Assembly (NCBI RefSeq): GCF_001025135.1
Contig: NZ_AP012323.1
Span: 2,046,001-2,110,000, forward strand
From: Bifidobacterium bifidum ATCC 29521 = JCM 1255 = DSM 20456
Lineage (GTDB): Bacteria; Actinomycetota; Actinomycetes; Actinomycetales; Bifidobacteriaceae
DNA: 64,000 nucleotides
Reading direction: 5' to 3'
Shown here: positions 46,933 through 56,629 of the stretch, one piece after another
Position numbering within the stretch: the first letter of the stretch is position 1
Layout: each line of letters opens with the position of its first letter
The notes under the pieces: model-generated
Told to the model about the DNA's origin: nothing
Seen by the model: the letters and a program-made list of their open reading frames with translations, nothing else
The model's database searches: none
Position numbers and translations under genes: made by a program

Positions 46933-47342
46933 TGCAAGTCCATCTTGAGCAGATCGCTGCACAACCTCATCGTCGTAACGGTAAGTCTTTCCATTGCCCG
47001 TTCAACGTAACAGTCCTTCGTGACCATACACTATTGTGGGCCTGCTCTTAAGTTGTCCTTGCACTTCATAATCTAGGCGCAACACCGCGATACCGCAACT
47101 CACCCAACTACGTTGTGCGATTTTTTGCGCAAGTGTTCGATACCGCTCAATTATGACGGAAAACTGTCACCTCATGTTCCTATCGGACGGGTTCGTTGTT
47201 CACTTGTGTGCGGAACCGACGACCCATCGGCGTGTCGCCGTACCATCACCCGACACCCCATCCGTACGAAAATGGTAAACAACCGCTGAATTTCTTACAC
47301 GCCGCATAGGAAACTGCCATATTCTCGCATAAAGTTATATAC

Positions 47343-49580
47343 ATGGCACAAACATTTGACGCACCTTCAAAGGTTATCCTGCGCAGCCAAATCGCCGAGC
47401 ACATAGCCGAGACAGACAAACCCGACAAGCGCGAGCCGCAAGCCGGCGAAGAGCCGCTGCCCGCGGATCGCTATTTCGACCGAGAACTCAGCTGGCTGAA
47501 GTTCAACCAGCGAGTCCTCGAACTCGCCGAGGACGAAGACCAGCCGCTGCTGGAACGCTGCAATTTCGCCGCGATCTTCGCCTCTAACCTCGATGAATTC
47601 TTCATGGTCCGCGTCGCCGGCCTCAAGCGCCGTATCGACACCGGCATCGCCGTCACCGCGGCCAGCGGCCTGAGCCCCCGCCAGCAGCTGCGTGCCATCA
47701 GCGAGCAGGCGCACCGCTTGCAGAACGAGCACTCGCACTACGTCACCGAGAAGCTGCTCCCCGCCCTCGCTGACGAGCACATCGTGCTGCTCAGCTGGGA
47801 CCGGCTCACTACCACCGAGCAGGAACGTCTCTCGCGCTACTACCGCCAGCAGGTCTTCCCCGTGCTCACGCCGCTCGCCGTCGACCCCGCGCACCCGTTC
47901 CCCTACATTTCCGGCAACTCGCTGAACCTCGCGGTGCTGGTGGAGAACCCGAACTCCGGCAAATCCCACTTCGCCCGCGTGAAGATCCCCGGCAACATGC
48001 CCCGCCTCGTCCCCGTCGACGACCTGACCGACGAGGAGAGCCGCGAGGAGCGCTTCGGGTTCATCACGATGGAGAACCTCATCATCGCGCACCTCGAATC
48101 CCTGTTCCCCGGCATGATCATCAAGGAGGCGCGCTCGTTCCGCGTCACCCGCAACGAGGACATCGACGTCGAAGAGGATGACGCCGAGAACCTGCTCAAC
48201 GCGATGGAGAAGGAGCTGCTGCGCCGCCGCTTCGGACCGCCGATCCGTCTGGAGATCTCCGACGCGACCAGCCCGTTCCTCTCCCAGCTGCTCGCCGACC
48301 AGCTCGGCGTCAACCCGGAAGAGGTCTACCGCCTGCCCGCGCCGCTCGACTTCACCGTACTGTTCGAACTGCAGTCGCTCGACCGCCCGGACCTCAAGAA
48401 CCGCCCGTTCATCCCGACCACGAACCGTCAGATCGCCGAAGTCGAATCGAGTCGCGCACAGGACATCTTCGCCGCGATCCGCGAGCGCGACATCCTGCTG
48501 CACCACCCCTACGATTCGTTCTCCACGTCGGTGCAGGCGTTCCTCGCCCAAGCGGCCGCCGACCCGCGCGTGCTGGCCATCAAGCAGACGCTGTACCGCA
48601 CCAGCTCCAACTCGCCGATCATCGACGCGCTGATCGACGCGGCCCACGCCGGCAAGCAGGTGCTGGCGCTGGTCGAGATCAAGGCGCGCTTCGACGAGGA
48701 CGCCAACATCGCCTGGGCCCGCAAGCTCGAACGCGCCGGCGTGCACGTCGTCTACGGCATCGTCGGCCTCAAGACCCACTGCAAGCTCATCGAAGTCGTC
48801 CGCCAGGAGCAGGACGGCCTCAAGCGCTACTGCCACGTGGGCACCGGCAACTACAACCCGAAGACCGCCCGCCTGTACACGGACCTCGGCCTGCTCACCT
48901 GCGACCCGGTGGTCGGTCAGGACCTGACCCGCCTGTTCAACCAGCTGAGCGGCTACGCGCCGAAGTCCAGCTTCCACCGCCTGCTGGTCGCCCCGCGCAC
49001 CGTGCGTACCGGCCTGATTCAGCGCATCCGCCGCGAGGAGGACGCCGCCAAGGCCGGCAAGGAAGCCTGGATCAAAATCAAGGTCAACTCGCTCGTCGAC
49101 GAGAAGACCATCGACGCGCTGTACCGCGCCAGCCAGGCCGGCGTCAAGATCGACATCGTCGAGCGCGGCATCTGCGCGCTCAAGCCCGGCGTGCCCGGCA
49201 TGTCCGACAACATCCGCGTGCGTTCGATCCTCGGCCGGTTCCTGGAGCACAGCCGCATCTACGCCTTCTGCAACTCCGACGGCCCGCAGATCGGCGAAGG
49301 CCCCATCTCCGGCCCGGAAGTGTGGATCGGCTCGGCCGACCTGATGCACCGCAACCTCGACCGCCGCGTCGAGGCGCTGGTCCGCGTCACCGCGCCCGAG
49401 CAGATCGACGAGCTGATTCGCTATGTGGACCTGCAGATGTCCGACTCCACGGCCTCCTGGCACATGCAGCCCGACGGCACGTACATCCATCATTCGCGCG
49501 ACGACGAAGGCCGCCCGCTGGTGGACAGCCAGGAATATCTCATCCGCAAGCACCAGCGCCGCCCGCGCACCAACAACTGA
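47343..49580 (+). CDS. ppk: Polyphosphate kinase
   Basis: Makes long-chain polyphosphate from ATP. It has 745 residues. The N-domain begins [20 protein letters not shown] and contains [14 protein letters not shown]. The catalytic His is His479 in [12 protein letters not shown], and [11 protein letters not shown] is the other hallmark. The start ATG 47343 has only a weak AAAG ribosome site. The 300 bp upstream contain GTTCGTTGTTCACTTG, loosely like an actinobacterial Pho box, but not convincing. A weak hairpin (49683-49712) follows the stop. Confidence 0.97.
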   Translation: MAQTFDAPSKVILRSQIAEHIAETDKPDKREPQAGEEPLPADRYFDRELSWLKFNQRVLELAEDEDQPLLERCNFAAIFASNLDEFFMVRVAGLKRRIDTGIAVTAASGLSPRQQLRAISEQAHRLQNEHSHYVTEKLLPALADEHIVLLSWDRLTTTEQERLSRYYRQQVFPVLTPLAVDPAHPFPYISGNSLNLAVLVENPNSGKSHFARVKIPGNMPRLVPVDDLTDEESREERFGFITMENLIIAHLESLFPGMIIKEARSFRVTRNEDIDVEEDDAENLLNAMEKELLRRRFGPPIRLEISDATSPFLSQLLADQLGVNPEEVYRLPAPLDFTVLFELQSLDRPDLKNRPFIPTTNRQIAEVESSRAQDIFAAIRERDILLHHPYDSFSTSVQAFLAQAAADPRVLAIKQTLYRTSSNSPIIDALIDAAHAGKQVLALVEIKARFDEDANIAWARKLERAGVHVVYGIVGLKTHCKLIEVVRQEQDGLKRYCHVGTGNYNPKTARLYTDLGLLTCDPVVGQDLTRLFNQLSGYAPKSSFHRLLVAPRTVRTGLIQRIRREEDAAKAGKEAWIKIKVNSLVDEKTIDALYRASQAGVKIDIVERGICALKPGVPGMSDNIRVRSILGRFLEHSRIYAFCNSDGPQIGEGPISGPEVWIGSADLMHRNLDRRVEALVRVTAPEQIDELIRYVDLQMSDSTASWHMQPDGTYIHHSRDDEGRPLVDSQEYLIRKHQRRPRTNN

Positions 49581-49739
49581 CATGGCACCCGGCCGGGCGC
49601 CCGATAAGGCATCCGGCACGAGCCTCGTGCACCGCATCTTCCGCAAGACAAGCGGCGCACGAGGTACAGTAGGTGCATAAGCCGATGGCCGACCCGCAAG
49701 GGCCGGCCATCGTCATTACAGACGAGAAACAACGTAGTC

Positions 49740-50864
49740 ATGCAGCCGGTGAGGCATAATGGAAGGGTGAGTGGTGAGGTGAAAATCGTAGAAGCTGCAG
49801 GCGCGGTGCTGTATCGCCGCAATACTGATTTTCAAGAATGGATGAAGTTCTCGGACGACGGGCGGCAGACGTCCGCGGCGTCCCGACTGGCCGACTTCGA
49901 TACGCTTGAAGTGTGCATCGTGCACCGGCCAAAATACGACGATTGGAGCTGGCCGAAAGGCAAGCTGGAGCTCAACGAGACCCACCGCCATGCGGCGGTA
50001 CGCGAGGTCAGCGAAGAGACCGGAGTGCCGGTCGCGCTCGGACCGTTCCTCGGCGAAATCGAATACCCACTTGCCGAGGAAGGCAAGAAAACCCGCCGTT
50101 CCAAGGATCGAACCGTCGACACGAAGCACATTCTCTTCTGGATGGCAAGGCCGATCGACCCCGAGGACGCCGTGCGGCGGGCCGACGCGTTCGGCCCCGT
50201 GCATCGCGCTGACGTGGGCGAGATCGACAGCGTCATGTGGGTGAGCGTGCAGCGCGCGCGGCGTATGCTCACCCATTCGACCGACCGCGATATTCTCGCG
50301 TTGTTTGTCGACCGTGTGGAGGAAGGTGCGCTGGACGGCGACATGCTGCTGCTGGTGCGTCACGGCAAGGCCGAGCCCCGCAAGCAGTGGACGGGTACCG
50401 ACGACAAGCGTCCCATCACGCCGCGCGGAGCGTCGATGGCGTATTCGCTCGACCGTGAGCTCGCCTGCTACAATCCCACGCGGCTGGTCACCTCGCCGTG
50501 GCTGCGCTGCCAGCAGACCATACAGATGCTGTCATGGCAGACCGGATTGCCGCTGCATACGGCCGAACCGCTCACCGAGGACGCGGTCGCCGCCGATCCG
50601 GAAGCGGCGTGGCAGTGCTTCCACAAGGAGCTGAAAAATACGTTGCAGCGTCACAGTGCGACCGCAGTCTGCATGCATCGTCCGGTCATCGGCGGTATTT
50701 TCGGGCATCTGCGCGAACTGTGCGCGACGAAATCGCTGATGAAACGGCTGATTCCGTCCTCGCCGTACATGCCGACCGGCACCGCCATCGCGCTGTTCGT
50801 GGTACCCTGCGGTGACACCGTTTCCATCATCGACATTCAGAAGGTCACGCCACTTGTCTACTAG
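49740..50864 (+). CDS. Nudix hydrolase fused to histidine phosphatase (MutT1 type)
   Basis: Two domains, 374 residues. The N-terminal Nudix domain has the full box [22 protein letters not shown]. The C-terminal histidine phosphatase domain has [12 protein letters not shown] (catalytic His), [10 protein letters not shown] and CMHRPVIGG. This fusion is the actinobacterial MutT1 form, which in mycobacteria hydrolyses 8-oxo-dGTP and diadenosine polyphosphates. ATG 49740 and GTG 49767 are both possible starts. It lies after ppk and slightly overlaps or abuts the next gene, suggesting co-transcription. Confidence 0.9.
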   Translation: MQPVRHNGRVSGEVKIVEAAGAVLYRRNTDFQEWMKFSDDGRQTSAASRLADFDTLEVCIVHRPKYDDWSWPKGKLELNETHRHAAVREVSEETGVPVALGPFLGEIEYPLAEEGKKTRRSKDRTVDTKHILFWMARPIDPEDAVRRADAFGPVHRADVGEIDSVMWVSVQRARRMLTHSTDRDILALFVDRVEEGALDGDMLLLVRHGKAEPRKQWTGTDDKRPITPRGASMAYSLDRELACYNPTRLVTSPWLRCQQTIQMLSWQTGLPLHTAEPLTEDAVAADPEAAWQCFHKELKNTLQRHSATAVCMHRPVIGGIFGHLRELCATKSLMKRLIPSSPYMPTGTAIALFVVPCGDTVSIIDIQKVTPLVY

Positions 50865-50865
50865 C

Positions 50866-51606
50866 ATGCATCTTGGTTCAGGCTCCGTCGTTCCCAGCCG
50901 CACGGAATTCACGCCGACCGGCTCGCCGCGGCCATCGCGCCCCGGGCAGATCGACCCCGGTCTCATCGAGGGCATCGCCGGAGGCGCCGATCCCAGCGTG
51001 GTCAGCGAAATGAGTCACGCATCGGCGGCCGCTCTGCTCGACCGCGTGCATCACTCCGCTGATCCGCAGGTTGTGGAACGGGTGCTGACGCTGGTCGACC
51101 GCGAAGGCGTGGACATGATCGCCGAACTGTGGAGCCGGTCGGAACCCGACTCGCTGCCGGGCATCATGTGGCGGCTGTACACGTTGCGCTCATGGATGCG
51201 GCGCGACCGCGATCTGATCTCGCGGCTGTGGCGGCTCGGCGAACCGGTGGCGACCGCCGCGTCGGCCATCGCAGGCGTCGACCAGGCACCCACCGAAGCG
51301 GACATCACACATACGGCAGATTCGATTCTCGCAGGCGCGTTCACCGGCGATTTCGCCGTGGCTCTGGAGAGGGCGAGCGCGTTCGTCGACGTGGTGGCGC
51401 AGGGATTGCGCGTCGAAGCGCGGCACATGGTGCGGCAGGCCGAGGCCAAGGCCGGCTCCGAAACCGCGACCGCCGCAGACCTGGCCGAAGCCCATGTCAT
51501 GCGCTCCCGCAGCGCCAAGCTGATGCACACCGCCGGCAATCTCATCGCCACGTCCAAGGATTTCCGCCACGGAGCGCAGCTGTGGCGTCGCGGCAAACTG
51601 GACTGA
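50866..51606 (+). CDS. Conserved hypothetical protein downstream of mutT1
   Basis: About 246 residues, mostly alpha-helical, with no signal peptide or membrane segment. Distinct segments are IDPGLIEGIAGGADPSVVSE, GVDMIAELWSRSEPDSLPG and the central IMWRLYTLRSWMRRDRDLIS. The C-terminal half has long helices (ARHMVRQAEAKAGSE). The start is uncertain: ATG 50866 has no ribosome site, whereas TTG 50854 has AGAAGGT about 9 nt upstream and would overlap mutT1. I recognise it as an actinobacterial conserved gene of unknown role. Coupling to mutT1 is the only contextual hint. Confidence 0.65.
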   Translation: MHLGSGSVVPSRTEFTPTGSPRPSRPGQIDPGLIEGIAGGADPSVVSEMSHASAAALLDRVHHSADPQVVERVLTLVDREGVDMIAELWSRSEPDSLPGIMWRLYTLRSWMRRDRDLISRLWRLGEPVATAASAIAGVDQAPTEADITHTADSILAGAFTGDFAVALERASAFVDVVAQGLRVEARHMVRQAEAKAGSETATAADLAEAHVMRSRSAKLMHTAGNLIATSKDFRHGAQLWRRGKLD

Positions 51607-51938
51607 GCCGGCGCAACACGCGGACAGCGTAACAGGGCAAACCCGGATATACTGATATCCGCGTCGGGCCATGCATAGCCCCGGGCTCCATTTTTTGCCG
51701 CTGCGAGCGGCCTTTGCGCCGACAGGCGCTTTCGTGGTTCGGCGCATTCTCTTTTTCTTTCTCACCCCGTTGAATCCGCAACACGCTACTGCTGATGGGA
51801 CGAGACGTACAGCAGACAGCGGAAACCGTAGGCGAGTACAAGCCAACCGACGAGCCAGAAAGACCGTAGCCCGCAGGCCATCCTCAACTGCAGGCCCGGA
51901 GGGCTGTCGCGCAGAGGCTGTGCCAGCGGGTCCCGCGT

Positions 51939-52156
51939 TTAGTCGGCGGGGTGTATGTGGATGATGCGGGGGATGAGCCGCTCAATGATGTCGTGGTGGT
52001 GGAGAACAGCACGGTCTTTCCGGCTCCGGCGAACGAACGCAGCACATCGGCGATCACGGCGGACAGGATGTAGCCGACCACGTCCGGCAACCCCTGCAGC
52101 GAATAGTACGGCAGCAGCGCATCCCACGAGAAGCCGTGGGCGATGTACTGCGGCAC
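51939..52156 (-). pseudogene. ABC transporter ATP-binding protein remnant
   Basis: The minus strand reads VIADVLRSFAGAGKTVLFST, a typical stretch after Walker B of an ABC ATPase. A one-base frameshift near 52005 then gives HHDIIERLIPRIIHIHPAD and a stop at 51939. The upstream frame (MPQYIAHGFSWDALLPYYSL) looks like membrane-protein sequence joined to it. Neither the Walker A nor the signature motif survives. The neighbouring 51607-51938 shows no gene, only a small hairpin (51697-51711). Confidence 0.65.
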
Positions 52157-52160
52157 ATAA

Positions 52161-52616
52161 TTCAGCCCCCGTCGCGCTCATGGAGTCCTCGGCACCCCAT
52201 TCACCCTACGCATCGTCGGTGGCCAGCAGACCGATCGGCGACAGCTCGACTATACGGAACTGGGCATGTGGCGGAATTTCACCCACTGCGGCGTGCTGTA
52301 CGCGCATGTGCCGGAGGTCGATCCGCTCACGTCGCCGCCTGCGCCACGGGATGCCGCAGGCGCCACGGCGGAGCCAGCAACGGCGGCTGATCCCGACATG
52401 TCGGCCGAAGCGGTGCGCACCCGCATCGAGGCCGCCCGTATCAAGGCGGAAAACGAACTCATCGACTACATCCGATCCCACGCGGACGCCATAGGTTTCC
52501 CCGGCGAGCTGGGAGTCAGCCGCGCCGTCAACGGCATCTGTCTGCGAGTGCTCACCACACGCGGTAATGGCGCCTTCGACCTGATCAAAGACGTGTCGGA
52601 TTTCGTCGTCGCGTAA
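52161..52616 (+). pseudogene. Truncated hypothetical reading frame
   Basis: An open frame of about 150 codons with no start codon before ATG 52266. In-frame sequence upstream of that ATG (GVLGTPFTLRIVGGQQTD) looks protein-like, so the N-terminus is probably missing. The C-terminus is helical and ends GAFDLIKDVSDFVVA just before the hairpin repeat at 52622. No family recognised. It could be expressed from ATG 52266 as a 116-residue protein, but its position in a debris region argues against it. Confidence 0.45.
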
Positions 52617-52621
52617 AATCG

Positions 52622-52691
52622 CGCTCTCAAAACTCGCAGATACAGCATGAATATACGCAAAAAGTGCTTGTATCCGCGAGTTTTGAGAGCG
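52622..52691. repeat. Inverted repeat, copy 2 of the hairpin element
   Basis: Arms 52622-52644 and 52669-52691 pair over 23 bp with one mismatch; the arm contains CTCTCAAAACTCGCAGATAC, identical to the arm at 2853. The 24-nt loop differs from copy 1. It sits exactly between two convergent reading frames, 5 bp after one stop and 9 bp before the other, as expected for a bidirectional terminator. Confidence 0.75.
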
Positions 52692-52700
52692 TCCCTGACG

Positions 52701-53765
52701 CTATTGCCGCACCAACGGCGGCATCGGCCGCCACTTCGGGTCGTGCATCAGCTTGTGCGAGTCCCGCCATCCCTTGGCGATCTGCACCAGCCCGGTGCGC
52801 ACGTGCTCGCGGTCGACCGCGACCAGGCGAATAACCTCTTTCGCCACCGTGGCGGCCGTTCCCAGGGCGAACAGCACTGGCCGGTAGTCGCCGTGCACCA
52901 TGAAGTACCGGGCCATGTACCCGCGGTTGCGCAGGATGTGGTACCGGTTCATGTCCGAGGTGGAGTTCAGCTGCCGCAATCCGGCGATGTCCCAGTTGCT
53001 GATGTCGCGCGTGCGCCGCATCACCACGTCGGGCACCACAATCGAGTTGGTGACCTTGCTGGCCAGATACCCGTACATCGTGTCGTCCCAGTAGATGAAG
53101 AACCGCGGGTCGGGGAGCCCGATCTTCTCCACGATGCGCCTGCGGAACAGCCCGCCCTCGAAGCACAGCGTGTTCATCACGCGGTACCCGGCGGAGCCGA
53201 ATGCGGCCGGCGCGATCGGGTTCGGGATGCCCAGCGGCACGATGAAGTTGTACTGCCAGTAGAACGGCCCGCCGTCGAAATCGAGCTTGCCGCCCTGGAT
53301 CACGTCATGGTCGCGACCCCATTTCGCGAGCTTCTCGATGCCGTCAGGCAGTACGGCGACGTCGTCGTCCATCACCCAGAACCATTCCGCCCCGAGATCG
53401 TACGCGACTTTTACTCCGACGGAAAACCCACCGGCACCGCCAAGATTGTCGGTTTGCGGAGCGTACACCACACGGCTCGTGCCACCTTTGCGGTCGGCGT
53501 CCGTCGTCCCCCACAGACCGTCGGCCTTCTCCCGGAATTCGTCGACCATGTCCTGCGTCTCGTCGGAGTGTTCGTTGTCGACGATGACGATGCGCCATGG
53601 CGCGACCGTCAGCTGCGCGAATGAGGCCAGGAGTTCCTCCAGCAACTGCTGGCGCTTATATGTCACCACGATGATGGCGAGCTTGTCGAACACCGCACGG
53701 GCATCACAGGTGTGCTCGACCGTGGCTTCCCCAGTTTTGTCGTTCCTGCAAGTCATACCTTTCAT
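52701..53765 (-). CDS. Family 2 glycosyltransferase, galactofuranosyl/rhamnosyl-type
   Basis: 354 residues from ATG 53765; a reading from 53825 is also possible. It has the GT-A nucleotide-sugar fold: IIVVTYKRQQLLEELLASFA at the start, then VYAPQTDNLGGAGGFSVGV, and the metal-binding AEWFWVMDDDVAVLP. NTLCFEGGLFRRR and DPRFFIYWDDTMYGYLA correspond to acceptor-side motifs of GlfT1-like enzymes. It probably acts at the inner face of the membrane on a lipid-linked glycan. UDP-galactofuranose from glf (21.5 kb) is a plausible donor. Family membership is clear; the sugar is inferred. Confidence 0.88.
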   Translation of the reverse strand: MKGMTCRNDKTGEATVEHTCDARAVFDKLAIIVVTYKRQQLLEELLASFAQLTVAPWRIVIVDNEHSDETQDMVDEFREKADGLWGTTDADRKGGTSRVVYAPQTDNLGGAGGFSVGVKVAYDLGAEWFWVMDDDVAVLPDGIEKLAKWGRDHDVIQGGKLDFDGGPFYWQYNFIVPLGIPNPIAPAAFGSAGYRVMNTLCFEGGLFRRRIVEKIGLPDPRFFIYWDDTMYGYLASKVTNSIVVPDVVMRRTRDISNWDIAGLRQLNSTSDMNRYHILRNRGYMARYFMVHGDYRPVLFALGTAATVAKEVIRLVAVDREHVRTGLVQIAKGWRDSHKLMHDPKWRPMPPLVRQ

Positions 53766-53911
53766 TGTGACACCGTTTATGTGAAGGAAAGTGATAGTCA
53801 CAGGATTGCCACCAGACAACGCCATAATGTCATGCCGATGTTTCCGGCCGTGCAGCTACCGTTCAGAGAGTATGGAGGTGGGTCATGAGGGCGGCACCGC
53901 CCGGCGCGTGG

Positions 53912-55327
53912 TCAGTCGCCGGAGCTGCTTTCACCGGCGCTGCCGTCGCCGCTGCTCGACCCGCTGCCGTCGGACGAGTCCGGGGCCGGCTCGCCGGGCG
54001 CCTGCCCGCGCGTGACCGTCACCGTGTTCTCGGAGCCATCCCTCCACATAATCCAGTCCACGGCCGTATGGTCGTAGTCGTCCGCGTCATCGCCCGACGG
54101 GGTCAACGTGTAGCTGCCGACCGTCTCGCCCTTCTCGTCGACGATGATGTTCTCGTCCGTGGTTTTGACGTAGAACTGCTTCAGCAGATAGTTGGCTCCT
54201 TCGAACTCACCGGAGTTCAGCATCAGGCGGGCCCACCGCCCGCCGTCCAGCACCTCGGTGACCTTCAGGTCGCGCGAGAGGATAAACACACGCTTGCTGT
54301 CGCTCGACTCATCCCACTGGAAATACAGGGAACCGTCCGAGAACTGGCCGAAGTCCGTGAAGTTCACGTACTGGTCATCCTTCGTGTTGATGTTCAGCAG
54401 GTCGGTGACTTTTTTGGTCTTGCCCGTGCCTGCATCCAGAATCAGCAGCTTGTTGCCGTTATAGCTTTCAGAGGGATTGAGCACGTACTGATTCGCGCCG
54501 AACCGATACAGGCCCTGCAAGTCGCATCGGTAGGTGTCGCCAGGCGAGCAGTAGTCCGAAGGAAGCTTCACGATTTCCTTGTTGCTGTCGATGGAATACA
54601 GGTGGTATGCGCTGTCCTTGACCACATATGTGTCGAACACGTGGTAATCGTCCACATCGACTTCAGTAGTGTTCAACGACTGGTATCCGCCGCTGTCCTT
54701 GCTGATGCTCACGCTGTCCTTGAACGTCTGCAAGGTCTCGGCCTGCTTCGCGCCGCCGCTCAATCCCATGATCTGCTTGTGGCCGATTTCGACCTCACGC
54801 TGATCGTCGTTGACAGTCCTCTTCTCTGTCGTCTTCCAGCTTTTCTCGATGGCGACGCGATTGTTGGATTGCGCGAGCACATCGAATTCGTAATCCTGCT
54901 GCAGGTTGATCAGATTGTCTTCCTCGGTGCGCAGATCGATACGATCGGACAATTCGCCGGATTTCAAATCGACCTGATGGGCGAACAGGTGCACGGTTTC
55001 CGGCGTGGTGCCGACCGCCTTGGTCTTGACCGCGTAGATCACGAACACGGCCGGGTTGGGACCGTATGTGGCGGCGACGACCGGATCGGAGTACATCTTC
55101 TCCCCGGATTTCAGAGCCGAGAAGTAGATCACCTTCGATTCGTCCATTGCCGGCGTCCAGACGCCGAACGCATATTGCCCGTCATCGGCGGATTGGCTGG
55201 AACTGCCATAGTCGGAATCGCTGCTGGAGCTCGCATCGCCGTTGGCGCAGGGCATTACGTCGGAAAGCACTGCGCCGCCGTCCCACCCCCAGTCGGAGGT
55301 GTCGTAGTTGCAGACGAAGTTGGTCAT
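53912..55327 (-). CDS. Extracellular domain of a zinc-ribbon membrane protein (second half, shifted frame)
   Basis: 471 residues beginning MTNFVCNYDTSDWGWDGGAV. The body is rich in beta-strands and aromatic residues, with several Tyr/Asp repeats suggestive of a beta-propeller (DTYVVKDSAYHLYSIDSNKE, YVLNPSESYNGNKLLILDAG). A Ser/Gly/Asp-rich end (DSSDGSGSSSGDGSAGESS) follows. It has no export signal of its own. Its ATG overlaps the stop of the upstream zinc-ribbon gene (ATGA), and a -1 shift at CAAAAAG near 55344 would join the two into one membrane protein. Function unknown. Confidence 0.7.
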   Translation of the reverse strand: MTNFVCNYDTSDWGWDGGAVLSDVMPCANGDASSSSDSDYGSSSQSADDGQYAFGVWTPAMDESKVIYFSALKSGEKMYSDPVVAATYGPNPAVFVIYAVKTKAVGTTPETVHLFAHQVDLKSGELSDRIDLRTEEDNLINLQQDYEFDVLAQSNNRVAIEKSWKTTEKRTVNDDQREVEIGHKQIMGLSGGAKQAETLQTFKDSVSISKDSGGYQSLNTTEVDVDDYHVFDTYVVKDSAYHLYSIDSNKEIVKLPSDYCSPGDTYRCDLQGLYRFGANQYVLNPSESYNGNKLLILDAGTGKTKKVTDLLNINTKDDQYVNFTDFGQFSDGSLYFQWDESSDSKRVFILSRDLKVTEVLDGGRWARLMLNSGEFEGANYLLKQFYVKTTDENIIVDEKGETVGSYTLTPSGDDADDYDHTAVDWIMWRDGSENTVTVTRGQAPGEPAPDSSDGSGSSSGDGSAGESSSGD

Positions 55328-55833
55328 GGTGACTTCGCTGACCGCTTTTTGCCTTCGATCTGCGTCGGGGATTGCTTTTGCGTTTTCTTCGGCGTTGCAT
55401 CAGTCGTGTCGCTGGTCTGCACGGGGCCCGCGGCCGCGTTCTTCTTGCCGTGAAGGATGAGGAATGCGGCAACTCCGCCGACGACGATCGCCACGACGAC
55501 GATGGCCGCGATGATGGCGATGATGATCTTGCGCTTCTTGCGTTGCGCGGGCGTAAGTGGTGGCTTCTTGCCGGGTTGGGATTGCGACCCGGGCTGACCT
55601 TGGGGTGCGCTGCCGCCGTTATCCGCGGGGCCCGCTGGCTGCGGGACAGGCGGCAACGTCCCCGTACCGGGTACTGTGTTCGGAGCGAAGCCGGACGCGG
55701 CTGTACCAGGTTGAGGCATCTGCGCCCCGCTACCGGGCGCTGCGGCGGCACCGCTTGCGACCGGAATGCCGCAGTATGTGCAGAACGCCGATCCCGCTGG
55801 AATTTCATTACCGCATCGAGCGCATCTGGCCAT
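55324..55833 (-). CDS. Zinc-ribbon membrane-anchor protein (first half of the split gene)
   Basis: 169 residues from ATG 55833, with AGGGG 6 nt upstream. It has a zinc ribbon (CARCGNEIPAGSAFCTYCG), a Pro/Gly linker of 70 residues, then KKRKIIIAIIAAIVVVAIVV and further hydrophobic residues as one membrane segment. It ends soon after (KGKKRSAKSP-like end, GKKRSAKSP). The layout matches the first part of the protein at 30286-32214, where ribbon, anchor and outer domain are one chain. So this is either a frameshifted gene or one that needs a programmed shift. Confidence 0.72.
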   Translation of the reverse strand: MARCARCGNEIPAGSAFCTYCGIPVASGAAAAPGSGAQMPQPGTAASGFAPNTVPGTGTLPPVPQPAGPADNGGSAPQGQPGSQSQPGKKPPLTPAQRKKRKIIIAIIAAIVVVAIVVGGVAAFLILHGKKNAAAGPVQTSDTTDATPKKTQKQSPTQIEGKKRSAKSP

Positions 55834-55949
55834 CATCATCCCCTGTCTCTTCGTTACGACAATCATAACCAATTCGAGGGATTTTGAAAGGCCGCGAAGC
55901 CCTGCGGCCGGGCGCGATGTCACGCGGTCTGGGCTATGATGAAGGCGCA

Positions 55950-56035
55950 ACCGAACGGGAGCCGCAAGGCTGAGAGGAAGCGACGCTTCGACCGTCAACT
56001 TGATGCGGGTAATGCCGCCGTAGGGACGAGTTGTC
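55950..56035 (+). promoter_or_regulatory. TPP (THI element) riboswitch
   Basis: The conserved cores are CGGGAGCCGCAAGGCTGAGA and ACTTGATGCGGGTAATG followed by CCGCCGTAGGGA, with a variable stem (GAAGCG...CGCTTC) between them. This is the thiamine pyrophosphate aptamer. It lies about 280 bp before thiS in the same direction, and TATGAT at 55935 is a likely -10 element. Binding of TPP should lower thiS-thiG expression. The expression platform between 56035 and 56312 was not resolved. Confidence 0.93.
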
Positions 56036-56312
56036 CAGTCGCAGCGCAGCAACAATCGGCATCCGCCAACCGATGGCGGACGGTTCCCAGCCAAACGCAC
56101 CGGGCATCCCGGCATATAACAGAACAGGCATAACGAAAAAACGCATGATTCGGGTCATGGAGGGGCGCACCACCTCACAGGGTACGGCTTGCTCCAGCGA
56201 CCCGTTTTTCATATCGGCGGACGCCGGCGTGCCCGATCGGAGATCGACCGGCAACGGCCGGCAGTGCAATGTCGCCGATATGGGAATCACGCCAGCGACC
56301 GAGGAGGGACAC

Positions 56313-56507
56313 ATGATCATCAACGGGCAGCAGGAGGACATCGCCACGCCGCTCAGCGTCGACGAGCTCATCGCGCGCAAGGGCCTTAACGCGGGACGCG
56401 TGGCGGTCGAGGTGAACGGTGCCATCGTGCCGCGCGACAAGCGCGCACAGACCATGCTGAGCGGCACCGACACCGTCGAAATCGTCACGTTCGTGCAGGG
56501 CGGCTGA
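56313..56507 (+). CDS. thiS: Sulfur carrier protein ThiS
   Basis: Ubiquitin-like carrier that delivers sulfur as a C-terminal thiocarboxylate for the thiazole ring of thiamine. It has 64 residues. The start ATG 56313 has GAGGAGGGA upstream. It ends VTFVQGG with the required Gly-Gly. [12 protein letters not shown] is the family core. It is controlled by the upstream TPP riboswitch. The ThiF-type activating enzyme is not in this window. Confidence 0.94.
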   Translation: MIINGQQEDIATPLSVDELIARKGLNAGRVAVEVNGAIVPRDKRAQTMLSGTDTVEIVTFVQGG

Positions 56508-56629
56508 GAGCCCGGCAAACACGCGGCAAGGCATCGGCACGGGCTCATGCCGATGCCGGCCAGCGAACCGCACTCCGACCCGAATACCGCACGCATCAAG
56601 CGTCATATACCTCAAAGAAAGGTACCATC

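Noticed and set aside
47190..47225. A Pho-box upstream of ppk
   Set aside because: GTTCGTTGTTCACTTG has only one and a half loose repeats with the wrong spacing; too weak to report as a site.
47367..49646. A 759-codon frame opposite ppk
   Set aside because: Antisense shadow of a certain gene; no motif or translation signal.
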